DNA from: JACTOJ01 sp032335695
GTDB lineage: Bacteria; Bacillota; Clostridia; Clostridiales; Clostridiaceae
Length of the DNA stretch: 64,000 nucleotides
Assembly (NCBI RefSeq): GCF_032335695.1
Contig: NZ_JACTOJ010000016.1
Span: 54,427-118,426 of the forward strand
Direction of reading: 5' to 3'
Shown here piece by piece: positions 52,930-61,594 of this stretch. The translations under genes and the position numbers were made by a program. The notes beneath the pieces are model-generated. The model saw only the letters and a program-made list of their open reading frames with translations, was not told where the DNA came from and did not search any database. How positions within the stretch are numbered: the first letter of the stretch is position 1; every line of letters begins with the position of its first letter.

Positions 52930-54156
52930 ATGACACAAATTGAAAGAAAATCTGAAAAGCGATTTTTAATATTGCTTGGTACAATAATTACTCAAATTGG
53001 TCTTGGTACAATATACACTTGGAGTTTATTTAATCAGCCCATAGCTGATAAATTTGGCTGGAAGCTTAGTAAGGTTACGGTAACTTTTTCTATTGCTAGC
53101 TTTGCATTAGCATTTGCAACTTTATTTGTTGGTAAAATTCAGGATAAGATTGGCATTAGGAAGATGATTAGTTTAGCTGGAATAGTAATGGGACTTGGTC
53201 TTATACTCACTTCTAAGGCGAATTCGTTAACAATGCTTTATATTACAGCTGGAATAGTCGTTGGAGCGGCAGATGGTATAGGATATATGGCATCACTTTC
53301 GAATTGTATAAAATGGTTTCCTGATAAGAAAGGTTTAATTTCAGGAATTGCTGTAGGGTCCTATGGAGCTGGAAGCTTGATTTTTAAATATATAAATTCT
53401 GATATTATTAACTCTAGAGGTGTCACTGTTGCATTTCTCAGCTGGGGAATTATAGCATGCTTAATGGTGACTGGTGGAGCACAATTACTTAGGGATGCAA
53501 AGGTTTCAGCAGCTGCTTCTGAAAATAAAGCTAAAAATTACGATTACACACCAAAAGAAATGCTTAAGAAAAAAGAAGCTTATTTATTATTTATAATGAT
53601 GTTCACAGCTTGTATGAGCGGGCTTTATATAATAGGGATAGTGAAAGATATAGGAGTATCTATGGCAGGCTTAAGTGTATCTGTAGCAGCTAATGCAGTT
53701 GCCATGGTAGCAATATTTAATACTGCAGGAAGAATAATATTAGGAGCTTTATCTGATAAAGTTGGACGACTTAAAGTTATAGCTTTTGCTCTTAGTGTGA
53801 CTGCTGTAAGCGTATTTGTAATGAATACTGTGCATATGAATTTTGCCATATTCTTTGCCTGTGTTGCAGGAATTGCATTTTCCTTCGGAGGAAATATTAC
53901 AGTTTTTCCAGCATTGGTTGGAGAATTCTTTGGACTTAAAAATCATAGTAAAAATTACGGTATAATTTATCAAGGCTTTGGTATAGGAGCTCTTTCAGGA
54001 TCTGTAATAGCTAATATTGCGGGAAGCTTCAAGGCTACCTTTGTTGTAATAGGTATAATGTGTGTGCTTTCAATTTTAATTGCAATTTATATTAAGGTTC
54101 CTCAGATAGAATCGGATAAGAAGAGTTTAAAACTTAGAGAAAGAACTGCAATGTAA
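52930..54156 (+). CDS. MFS transporter, oxalate/formate antiporter (OFA) family
   Basis: This 408-residue transporter has 12 predicted membrane segments and the OFA-type start (ILLGTIITQIGLGTIYTWSLFNQP) and GAADGIGYMASLSNCIKWFPDKKGLISG. Relatives move oxalate, formate or other small carboxylates. YhjX of E. coli, target of the YpdAB system, is in this family. GAGGAG at 52916-52921 selects the ATG at 52930. Confidence 0.9.
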   Translation: MTQIERKSEKRFLILLGTIITQIGLGTIYTWSLFNQPIADKFGWKLSKVTVTFSIASFALAFATLFVGKIQDKIGIRKMISLAGIVMGLGLILTSKANSLTMLYITAGIVVGAADGIGYMASLSNCIKWFPDKKGLISGIAVGSYGAGSLIFKYINSDIINSRGVTVAFLSWGIIACLMVTGGAQLLRDAKVSAAASENKAKNYDYTPKEMLKKKEAYLLFIMMFTACMSGLYIIGIVKDIGVSMAGLSVSVAANAVAMVAIFNTAGRIILGALSDKVGRLKVIAFALSVTAVSVFVMNTVHMNFAIFFACVAGIAFSFGGNITVFPALVGEFFGLKNHSKNYGIIYQGFGIGALSGSVIANIAGSFKATFVVIGIMCVLSILIAIYIKVPQIESDKKSLKLRERTAM

Positions 54157-54193
54157 TATGGAAAGCAGATTTTAAATTGAATAGTTATATGTA

Positions 54194-54226
54194 AAAAGGA
54201 ACTGGTTCGCCCAGTCCCTTTTATTT
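54194..54226. terminator. Bidirectional terminator between the OFA transporter and DUF3298 genes
   Basis: AAAAGGAACTGG (54194-54205) and CCAGTCCCTTTT (54211-54222) form 11 pairs out of 12 between convergent genes, with A-runs and T-runs outside. Confidence 0.8.
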
Positions 54227-54936
54227 TATGGATAAAATCTTAATAGCTGAGGCTTTAAAATATCGCTTAATTCACCAAGTGGAATTCGTACTAGGGGAAT
54301 TTCTGAAATAGAAGGAGCAATCTGATTGAATCTTGGGAATATGACTAAGGTATTATTGTCAATATAATAAGGTTGATCCTCTGATATTCCATTAAATTGA
54401 GGCAGCATACCTGGGTAATTCAGTTGAAGAAATCTTCTGGTTTTTTGATTTAGCACTGCTAGATAATTAGTGCTTGGCTTAAATAAGTTGCCAAGAGACA
54501 TGGAATCTCCATTATTAAGATCATAATTATAAGCTGTCCTTATATAACTGTTTTTCCCACCTATATATTCTTGATAAAAAAGAGACACGCTTAAAATATT
54601 ATTCTTATTATAAGTTATGGAGTAGGTGGTAGCAATTTGATATGGGTTTGGTTTCTTTCCTTGTTTTTTTAGATTTGCCGCATTTTCTTCTGCAGCAGAT
54701 TCCATCTGATTTCTGAATTCCATTATGTCATTTTTTATATTACTGTTTATGTTTGATAATATATTTTTATTGATATTTCCGCTAAATACGGGAATTTGAA
54801 GAGATTCATTAATTTTTTCATTTGAATTTGTTATTCGTGAGGTAGTTACAGTGAGAGGTGGATAAAAATTATTGGGATTATAGCGCAGCCTATAAAATGG
54901 GCATACTGAATCATCATTGCAATAGGGACATATCAT
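54226..54936 (-). CDS. DUF4163/DUF3298 domain protein, apparently cytoplasmic
   Basis: This 236-residue protein has the DUF4163-DUF3298 pair (ITNSNEKINESLQIPVFSG, then TAYNYDLNNGDSMSLGNLF and IDNNTLVIFPRFNQIAPS) that is usually extracytoplasmic, as in RsiV and PdaC. Here no signal peptide or membrane segment is present. Instead it begins MICPYCNDDSVCPFYRL, with cysteines that could bind a metal. AAAGGAGG places the start at 54936, not 54984. Function unknown. Confidence 0.75.
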   Translation of the reverse strand: MICPYCNDDSVCPFYRLRYNPNNFYPPLTVTTSRITNSNEKINESLQIPVFSGNINKNILSNINSNIKNDIMEFRNQMESAAEENAANLKKQGKKPNPYQIATTYSITYNKNNILSVSLFYQEYIGGKNSYIRTAYNYDLNNGDSMSLGNLFKPSTNYLAVLNQKTRRFLQLNYPGMLPQFNGISEDQPYYIDNNTLVIFPRFNQIAPSISEIPLVRIPLGELSDILKPQLLRFYP

Positions 54937-55116
54937 TAAAAAAGCCTCCTTTATACTACTTACTAGGGTATGAAACGAGATCAAAAAAAGTTACACAAGA
55001 TTTCATTAGTATGGGTGAAACTTGTATTGGACAGTGGAGATAATAAATGATAAAGTATTCATAGAGTTACTTTATTTAACATTTAACAAACAATGCAAAT
55101 AGGAGTTGGGGTTTAT

Positions 55117-55482
55117 ATGTATGAACAGGATTATATAGAAAGGCTTATAAAGTCCATAGGTCAACTGTTAGTAGGCATATTCATGGGAAAAGAAAATGTA
55201 ATAAGCCTTAAAGAAGAAGAAAGTGAAGTAATACTCTCAGGAGAAAAAGTATTAGAAATAATGCTTAAGAAATATATTAGTGAAGGGAAAATAAATGAAG
55301 CGGAAGATATTTTATTTGATACCCTTGAAAAGCATAAATCTCCAAAGTATTTTGAAGTAGCATTGTGGTTCTATAGTGAGATCAATAAATTAGAAGAAGA
55401 TGAACTTACCAGATACAATTTTTCAAAGCAGGAAATAGTGGATGGACTAGAAAGCATTAAAAAACTCTTCAAAGAAAAATAA
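55117..55482 (+). CDS. DUF6483-like small helical protein
   Basis: This 121-residue, mainly helical, acidic protein begins MYEQDYIERLIKSIGQLLVGIFMGKEN, a pattern of the DUF6483 family common in clostridia. Its function is unknown. AGGAGTTGGGG at 55101-55111 supports the ATG at 55117 over 55093. Confidence 0.65.
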   Translation: MYEQDYIERLIKSIGQLLVGIFMGKENVISLKEEESEVILSGEKVLEIMLKKYISEGKINEAEDILFDTLEKHKSPKYFEVALWFYSEINKLEEDELTRYNFSKQEIVDGLESIKKLFKEK

Positions 55483-55527
55483 TATTAAAAATGAAGCGAA
55501 ATATTAGATGGCAGGGAGAAGAGAATA

Positions 55528-56814
55528 ATGGAAGAAACTTGGTATAAATTGGATAATGCAGCTAAAATATATCCAGCTATACGGGAAACTAATTGGGCAC
55601 CAGTATTCAGAATTGATGCTGTTTTAAAAGAAAAGGTTCACCCAGAAATATTACAAAAAGCATTAAATATAACATATAGAAGATTTCCTACCTTTTCTGT
55701 ACATTTCACTAAGGGATTATTTTGGTATTATTTTGAACCTAATGAGTGCGAACCAGAGGTAAGAATGGAAAGCGATTATGCTGCGGCTCCTTTTTCAGAA
55801 GAGAAGGATAAAGGGTATCTTTTTAGAGTGCTTTATTACAACAGAAGGATATCATTAGAAGTATTTCACTCTATCACAGATGGTTTTGGGGCTACAGTTT
55901 TTCTAAAAACATTAATATTTAATTATATAACATCACTTAATGGGGAAGAACCAATTAAAGAAGCCTTAGATTTAGATAGATACAATATTTTTCACTATAA
56001 AGATTTACCTAGTGCTGAGGAAACGGAAGATTCTTTTTTTCATGTTGCAGCATCCGAGGATAAGCTGAATCTAAAAGAAAGCATAGCTTTTAAAATTAAA
56101 GGAACACCAATTAAAAGAAACACATTAAAGGTGCTTCATGTGATAGTTAGTGTTAATTCACTAAAGGTTGCAGCAAATAAATTCAATGCTACAGTAACTG
56201 AATTTTTAACGGCTCTATTCATACACTCCGTACTCAATGCTAGAATTTATCATCCTGGAGAAAAAAAGCCTATAAAGATATCTGTGCCAATAAACCTGAG
56301 AAAACGGTTTGCTTCTAAAACTGTTAGAAACTTTTCTTCTTATGTAAATGTAGAATATAAACCAGAAGTAGAGGCAGACAATGTTAATCTTGAAGAAATA
56401 TGCAGAGAAGTTTCAAGACAAATAAGAGAAGGAACTGAAATATCGGCGTTAAGAAGCAAATTTAGTGGAAATGTAAATGCTGAGAAAAATATTTTAATGC
56501 GTTTAGCTCCATTATTTTTAAAAAATCTAGTGCTGAAAGCAAATTTTAGTTTATATGGAGAAAGAATAACTACATCTACTTTATCAAATATAGGAAACCT
56601 TACCTTGCCTGTTGAAATGATAAAGTACATAGATAGGTTTGATTTTGTTTTGGGAGCGCCAAGAGAAAATGTATTTAATTGTGCTGTTATAAGCTTTAAT
56701 GATGTGATGAGCATATCTTTTACTAGCACCATATTAGAAAATACTGTAACCAAAAGCTTTACAGATTCTTTAGTTAGTTATGGTATATCTGTTAGTGTGG
56801 AAGCGAATTATTAG
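55528..56814 (+). CDS. Condensation-domain-like acyltransferase (AATase/PapA type)
   Basis: This 428-residue protein has the BAHD/condensation superfamily active-site motif HSITDG (HxxxDG, His114-Gly119) and the structural region IKISVPINLRKRF. It resembles alcohol acetyltransferase-like or PapA-type proteins. The substrates are unknown. No peptide synthetase or polyketide genes are nearby. It precedes a DUF6320 membrane protein by 13 bases and probably works with it. Confidence 0.75.
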   Translation: MEETWYKLDNAAKIYPAIRETNWAPVFRIDAVLKEKVHPEILQKALNITYRRFPTFSVHFTKGLFWYYFEPNECEPEVRMESDYAAAPFSEEKDKGYLFRVLYYNRRISLEVFHSITDGFGATVFLKTLIFNYITSLNGEEPIKEALDLDRYNIFHYKDLPSAEETEDSFFHVAASEDKLNLKESIAFKIKGTPIKRNTLKVLHVIVSVNSLKVAANKFNATVTEFLTALFIHSVLNARIYHPGEKKPIKISVPINLRKRFASKTVRNFSSYVNVEYKPEVEADNVNLEEICREVSRQIREGTEISALRSKFSGNVNAEKNILMRLAPLFLKNLVLKANFSLYGERITTSTLSNIGNLTLPVEMIKYIDRFDFVLGAPRENVFNCAVISFNDVMSISFTSTILENTVTKSFTDSLVSYGISVSVEANY

Positions 56815-56827
56815 GAGGATATGTAGT

Positions 56828-57484
56828 ATGAAGTGTAGAAACTGTCATGTTGAAATAAAGTATAATGCAAATAATTGTCCACTATGCGGAAAACATTTGA
56901 TTGAAAAAGAAGAGTATAAAGTATACCCTGGTGTTGGAAAAGGCGTGGTAAAAACTACCGGCAAACAGATGAAAATATCGATTTTTATTCTTGTTTCGGC
57001 AAGTATCATATTATTTATAATTAATTTGCTCACACCACATTATTATTTTTGGTGTACAGTAGCTATATTTGGTATATGGCTGACATTTTTTATTATAGTA
57101 AAGCCGCTTATAAAAAAGAAAATAACTGCCATGATGGTGGTAGAAGATAATATCTTAGTAAGTGTATTTTTGGTTGTAGTGGATAGCACCTTTAATCAAA
57201 ATGGATGGGCTATGAGCTATGTGGTGCCTTTTGTTTTATGGGGATCCTCACTTATAGTAACAGTGATAGTTATATGTATAAAAATGACTTGGAAAGAATT
57301 CTATCTTTTTCAGACGTCTATAGTTATTATTTGCTTTATACCTATAGTTGCTAGATTGATATTCAAATTTGTGCTTTGGCCAAGCATAATTTCGGCGGTG
57401 TATGGAGTAATAACAATTATTGCTATGATAATTTTTGGAGATAAGAAATTTAAATATGAAACGAAAAAAAGGATGCATTTTTGA
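56828..57484 (+). CDS. DUF6320 zinc-ribbon membrane protein
   Basis: This 218-residue protein has an N-terminal zinc ribbon (CRNCHVEIKYNANNCPLCGK) followed by six membrane segments between about residues 50 and 210. The DUF6320 family often accompanies condensation-like acyltransferases as here. Function unknown. AGGAGGAT precedes the ATG at 56828. Confidence 0.75.
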   Translation: MKCRNCHVEIKYNANNCPLCGKHLIEKEEYKVYPGVGKGVVKTTGKQMKISIFILVSASIILFIINLLTPHYYFWCTVAIFGIWLTFFIIVKPLIKKKITAMMVVEDNILVSVFLVVVDSTFNQNGWAMSYVVPFVLWGSSLIVTVIVICIKMTWKEFYLFQTSIVIICFIPIVARLIFKFVLWPSIISAVYGVITIIAMIIFGDKKFKYETKKRMHF

Positions 57485-57502
57485 AAAATAAATTTATTGC
57501 AA

Positions 57503-57530
57503 TTGACAGTGCTAATAAAAGTGATATAAT
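57503..57530 (+). promoter_or_regulatory. Sigma-A promoter of thrS
   Basis: TTGACA (57503-57508) and TATAAT (57525-57530), both perfect, with a 16-base spacer directly upstream of the T-box leader. Confidence 0.8.
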
Positions 57531-57536
57531 TATTTA

Positions 57537-57790
57537 AAGTAAATATGTAATTCTATGATGAGGACAGTAGGCATTGAAGGATTTAAAGAGAGAGAATACA
57601 GCAGCTGAAAGTATTCTTAAATTTGCAAATGTTGAATACCACCTCAGAGTGACTCTAATAAAGTCCGGTAAATCCGTTAAAATTATTAAAGTGAACTGCT
57701 TTTATTTTTATAATGCAGCTAATTTGGGTGGAACCGCGGGAATTTATACTCTCGTCCCTTTTCAAAGTTGAAAAGAGATGAGAGTTTTTT
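57537..57790 (+). ncRNA. Threonyl T-box riboswitch
   Basis: The leader carries the T-box sequence GGGTGGAACCGCGGG (57726-57740), whose TGGA bulge reads the tRNA acceptor end. In stem I, GAATACCA supplies the specifier ACC (57638-57640), a threonine codon. The terminator 57748-57765/57768-57785 with a T-run follows. Uncharged tRNA-Thr should favour antitermination and thrS expression. Confidence 0.92.
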
Positions 57791-57822
57791 ATTTTATACA
57801 TATTAAAGAAAGGATGAGTAAA

Positions 57823-59760
57823 ATGATAAAAATAAAATTAAAAGATGGCTCAGTAAAAGAATATGAATCACCTGTGGCCATAATAGATGTAGCAAAGGAT
57901 ATTAGTGAAGGTCTTGCAAGAAATACCTTTGCTGGTTTGATTAATGGTAAGGTAGAGGATCTTAGATTTATAATTAAAGAAGACAGTGAATTAAGTATAT
58001 TAAAATTTGAAGATGAAGAAGGTAAAAAGGCTTTTTGGCATACAACTTCGCATGTACTGGCTCAAGCTGTAAAAAGATTATTTCCAGATACAAAGCTTGC
58101 TATAGGTCCAGCTATTGATGATGGTTTTTATTATGATTTTGATAAAGAAGGTTCTTTCTCAGCAGAAGAAATTGAAAAAATTGAAGCTGAAATGAAAAAG
58201 ATAGTTAAAGAGGAACTTCCTATTGAGAGATTTGAGCTTCCAAGAGCTGAAGCATTAGCATTTATGGACGAAAAGAAAGAAAATTATAAAGTTGAACTTA
58301 TAAAGGATCTTCCAGAGGATGCGGTAATATCCTTTTATAGGCAGGGAGAATTTGTAGATCTTTGTGCCGGACCACACCTTTTAAATACTAAATATATAAA
58401 AGCCTCTAAGCTTACTTTAGTGGCAGGAGCATATTGGAGAGGCAGTGAAAAAAATAAAATGCTTACTCGTATATATGGGACTTCTTTTACTAAAAAATCT
58501 GAGCTTGAAGAGCATCTTGTAAGAGTAGAAGAAGCTAAGAAGAGAGATCATAATAAACTAGGAAGAGAGCTTGGCTTATTTACTACTTCTGATGTTATAG
58601 GACAGGGTCTCCCTTTGTTAATGCCAAAGGGAGCAAAGGTAGTTCAGGTACTTCAAAGATTTGTAGAGGATGAAGAGGAGAGAAGAGGATATGTTTTAAC
58701 AAAAACTCCTTTTATGGCTAAGAGCGATCTTTATAAGGTATCTGGTCACTGGGATCATTATAAGGAAGATATGTTTGTGTTAGGTGATGAAGAAAAGGAT
58801 GAAGAAGTGTTTGCTCTAAGACCAATGACTTGTCCATTCCAATTTACAATATATAATAATGATCAGAAGAGTTATAGGGATTTGCCTATAAGATATGGTG
58901 AAACTTCAACACTTTTTAGGAATGAATCTTCTGGAGAAATGCACGGACTTATAAGAGTAAGACAATTTACTATTTCAGAAGGACATCTTGTAGTTAGACC
59001 AGATCAATTAGAGGAAGAATTTAAAGGAGTTGTAGATTTAATCAATTTCATGATGACTACCCTTGGTATAGAAGGGGATGTAAGCTATAGGTTTTCTAAA
59101 TGGGACTCAAAAAATAAAGAGAAGTATATTGGCTCTGAAGAAGAGTGGGAAAGAACTCAGAATATAATGAGAAATATACTTGATCATATAGGCTTAAAAT
59201 ATAAGGAAGCAGAAGGAGAAGCTGCATTCTATGGTCCAAAGCTAGATATACAATTTAAGAATGTTCATGGGAAAGAGGATACTATAATAACTGTTCAAAT
59301 AGACTTCGCTTTAGCAAAAAGATTTGGAATGACCTATGTGGATAAAGATGGAGAAAAGAAACATCCTTATATAATCCATAGAACTTCCATAGGATGCTAT
59401 GAAAGAACTTTAGCAATGCTTATTGAAAAATATGCAGGAGCTTTTCCAACCTGGATTGCTCCAGTACAGGTAAAGGTACTACCTATATCTGAAAAATATC
59501 ATGATTATACTGAAGAAGTTGTTAAAAAACTTCAAGCAGCAAGAGTGAGAGTAGAAGCAGATTATAGAGCTGAAAAAATCGGCTATAAGATTCGTGAAGG
59601 ACGTATGGAGAGAGTTCCTTATCTATTAATATTAGGAGAAAAGGAAGCTGAAAACAAGGAGGTAGCAGTAAGAAGCAGAGTAAATGGAGATGAAGGAGCA
59701 TTAGCTTTGGATACTTTTGTTGAAAGAATTATAAAAGAGATAGCGGATAAAGTTAAATAA
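57823..59760 (+). CDS. thrS: Threonyl-tRNA synthetase
   Basis: This class II synthetase has TGS domain (1-60), the editing domain with HTTSHVLAQAVKRLFP and CAGPHL, motif 2 region RNESSGEMHGLIRVRQF, motif 3 and an anticodon-binding domain. The length of 645 residues is normal. Upstream in-frame ATGs at 57778 (within the terminator) and 57814 are less likely because AAGAAAGG fits 57823. Threonine T-box regulation upstream agrees. Confidence 0.96.
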   Translation: MIKIKLKDGSVKEYESPVAIIDVAKDISEGLARNTFAGLINGKVEDLRFIIKEDSELSILKFEDEEGKKAFWHTTSHVLAQAVKRLFPDTKLAIGPAIDDGFYYDFDKEGSFSAEEIEKIEAEMKKIVKEELPIERFELPRAEALAFMDEKKENYKVELIKDLPEDAVISFYRQGEFVDLCAGPHLLNTKYIKASKLTLVAGAYWRGSEKNKMLTRIYGTSFTKKSELEEHLVRVEEAKKRDHNKLGRELGLFTTSDVIGQGLPLLMPKGAKVVQVLQRFVEDEEERRGYVLTKTPFMAKSDLYKVSGHWDHYKEDMFVLGDEEKDEEVFALRPMTCPFQFTIYNNDQKSYRDLPIRYGETSTLFRNESSGEMHGLIRVRQFTISEGHLVVRPDQLEEEFKGVVDLINFMMTTLGIEGDVSYRFSKWDSKNKEKYIGSEEEWERTQNIMRNILDHIGLKYKEAEGEAAFYGPKLDIQFKNVHGKEDTIITVQIDFALAKRFGMTYVDKDGEKKHPYIIHRTSIGCYERTLAMLIEKYAGAFPTWIAPVQVKVLPISEKYHDYTEEVVKKLQAARVRVEADYRAEKIGYKIREGRMERVPYLLILGEKEAENKEVAVRSRVNGDEGALALDTFVERIIKEIADKVK

Positions 59761-59773
59761 TTATAAATAATAA

Positions 59774-59820
59774 AAAGGGTGTTTTAAATGCTTCGTCTTT
59801 AAAACATCCTTTAGTTTTTA
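59774..59820 (+). terminator. thrS terminator
   Basis: AAAGGGTGTTTTAAA (59774-59788) pairs with TTTAAAACATCCTTT (59798-59812) with one G-U or mismatch position, then AGTTTTT. Confidence 0.8.
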
Positions 59821-59895
59821 ATAAAAAATTTCTGTGCGATATAAAAATTTTAATGATAAAATATATATTATATAGTAGGAAAGGAAGAAAAAATT

Positions 59896-60879
59896 ATGAA
59901 GATTTTAGTATATAGTTATAGACAAGATGAGGCACAGTATTTTGAAGAGTTCAAAAACAAATATAATGTGGAATTGACCTTATATAAAGAAGGACCAAGT
60001 ATAGAAAATGCTGATCTTGCTAAAGATTTTGACTGCATAAGTATAATTACAACTCCTATATCATCTGAGCTTATGGGAAAATTTTATGAAAATGGAGTGA
60101 AGTTTATATCTACAAGAACTATAGGATATGATCATATAGACATACAGAAAGCTAAGGAATTAGGTATTCATGTGGGAAATGTAACTTATTCTCCAAGAAG
60201 TGTAGCAGATTACACAGCTATGATGATTCTTATGGTTACAAGAAAGGTGAAGGCTATATTAGAAAGGAGCAATGTGCAAGATTACTCTCTAGTGGGAATT
60301 CAAGGCAAGGAATTGCATAATTTAACTGTTGGAGTTATTGGAACGGGAAGAATTGGTGCTACTGTAATCAAGAATTTAACGGGATTTGATTGCAATATTA
60401 TAGCATATGATTTATATGAAAATGATAAATTGAAGTCTATGGCTAGTTATGTAACTTTAGATGAACTTTTTAAGAAAAGCGATATCATCACTCTTCATGC
60501 ACCTGCTACCGAGGATAACTATCATCTTATAAATAAAGATAGCATAGCTAAGATGAAAAAAGGAACATTTATCATAAATACGGCTAGAGGGTCACTCATA
60601 AATACCAGCGATTTGATTGATGCTATTGAAAATAAAGAAATAGGCGGAGCAGCTTTGGATGTTATCGAGAATGAGAGTGATATATATTATAATAATTTGA
60701 AATGTGAGGTATTAACTAATAGAGAGTTAGCTATCTTAAAATCTTATCCAAATGTAATAATTACTCCACATACCGCTTTTTACACAAATCAAGCAGTAAG
60801 TGATATGGTTGAAAATTCCATACTAAGCTGCATTCTATTTATGGAAGGTAAAGAAAATCCCTGGGAAGTTAAATGTTAA
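59896..60879 (+). CDS. D-2-hydroxyacid dehydrogenase (D-lactate dehydrogenase-like)
   Basis: This 327-residue NAD-dependent enzyme has the NAD motif GVIGTGRIG, the Arg region NTARGSLI, Glu in IENESD and His in TPHTAFYT. It resembles D-lactate/VanH-type dehydrogenases, which reduce 2-oxo acids. It lies alone between thrS and the convergent padR gene, whose end it overlaps by four bases. Confidence 0.88.
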   Translation: MKILVYSYRQDEAQYFEEFKNKYNVELTLYKEGPSIENADLAKDFDCISIITTPISSELMGKFYENGVKFISTRTIGYDHIDIQKAKELGIHVGNVTYSPRSVADYTAMMILMVTRKVKAILERSNVQDYSLVGIQGKELHNLTVGVIGTGRIGATVIKNLTGFDCNIIAYDLYENDKLKSMASYVTLDELFKKSDIITLHAPATEDNYHLINKDSIAKMKKGTFIINTARGSLINTSDLIDAIENKEIGGAALDVIENESDIYYNNLKCEVLTNRELAILKSYPNVIITPHTAFYTNQAVSDMVENSILSCILFMEGKENPWEVKC

Positions 60880-61457
60880 AGAAAATATTCAAAATTCTCA
60901 TTAAAAAAGTTGATAACTTCTTTTTTTTGATATAAGCTTCTTACCCATTGACACCATTTTAACCCAAGTTTACTTTCGTTTATACCTTTTTGAATTAGTA
61001 GATAAACACCAAATTTAGGAGAATTAATTGAATCGAGTTTTCCATTAAACTTGATTTTTAATTCTTCTAAAGATTTTAAATTTTTTTCTAATCTTAGTTT
61101 ATTTCTATTTTCCATTTCATCTAGAAGCTTTAGTACTTTGTTTTGGTCTAGAACCTGTATACAATAGGTTTTTAAAAGCATTTCATCTCTTATAGCCGCA
61201 GAATCCGTGTCCTTTTGTATCCATTCTTTTAATGAATCTATACCTGCTGTTGTTATACTATACAATTTTTTGTCAGGTTTCCCTTGCTGTTTAATTACTT
61301 CTCCTTTAATATATTTATTTTCTTCTAGAGTTGCTAGCAATGGGTATATAGCACTATGAGTAGTAGGCCAAAATAAATTTAATTTTAGCATTAAATCATA
61401 TCCAGTCAGAGGTTCGGTTGATAATAGGCTAAGCAAACCATAAGATAATTTGTTCAT
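60876..61457 (-). CDS. PadR-family transcriptional regulator
   Basis: This 193-residue regulator has the PadR winged helix (GLLSLLSTEPLTGYDLM, TTHSAIYPLLATLEENKYI, LYSITTAGIDSLKEWI) and a C-terminal helical dimerisation domain. Two similar palindromes in the intergenic region to the divergent MFS gene are the likely operators, so it probably represses itself and the exporter. Confidence 0.93.
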   Translation of the reverse strand: MNKLSYGLLSLLSTEPLTGYDLMLKLNLFWPTTHSAIYPLLATLEENKYIKGEVIKQQGKPDKKLYSITTAGIDSLKEWIQKDTDSAAIRDEMLLKTYCIQVLDQNKVLKLLDEMENRNKLRLEKNLKSLEELKIKFNGKLDSINSPKFGVYLLIQKGINESKLGLKWCQWVRSLYQKKEVINFFNENFEYFL

Positions 61458-61472
61458 TTTGTTCCTCCAGAA

Positions 61473-61494
61473 TATATGTCAATATTGACATATA
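61473..61494. promoter_or_regulatory. PadR operator 1 (palindrome)
   Basis: A perfect 22-bp palindrome with half-site ATATGTCA (61474-61481) and TGACATAT (61486-61493), overlapping the padR promoter/leader just before its GGAGG. Confidence 0.7.
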
Positions 61495-61529
61495 TTAAAA
61501 TATAGTTTAATATTTTTTCTATGCTGATT

Positions 61530-61549
61530 ATATGTCAAAAATGACATAT
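61530..61549. promoter_or_regulatory. PadR operator 2 (palindrome)
   Basis: The same half-sites ATATGTCA (61530-61537) and TGACATAT (61542-61549) with a 4-base centre, 56 bases from operator 1 and 46 bases before the MFS start. Confidence 0.7.
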
Positions 61550-61594
61550 GGTCAATTAAAATATTTAAATTCACAGTTTTTAGGGGGATGATCA

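Noticed and set aside
57574..57771. 65-residue protein upstream of thrS
   Set aside because: The frame lies entirely inside the T-box leader, including the T-box sequence and terminator arm; it has no ribosome site and no recognisable protein features.
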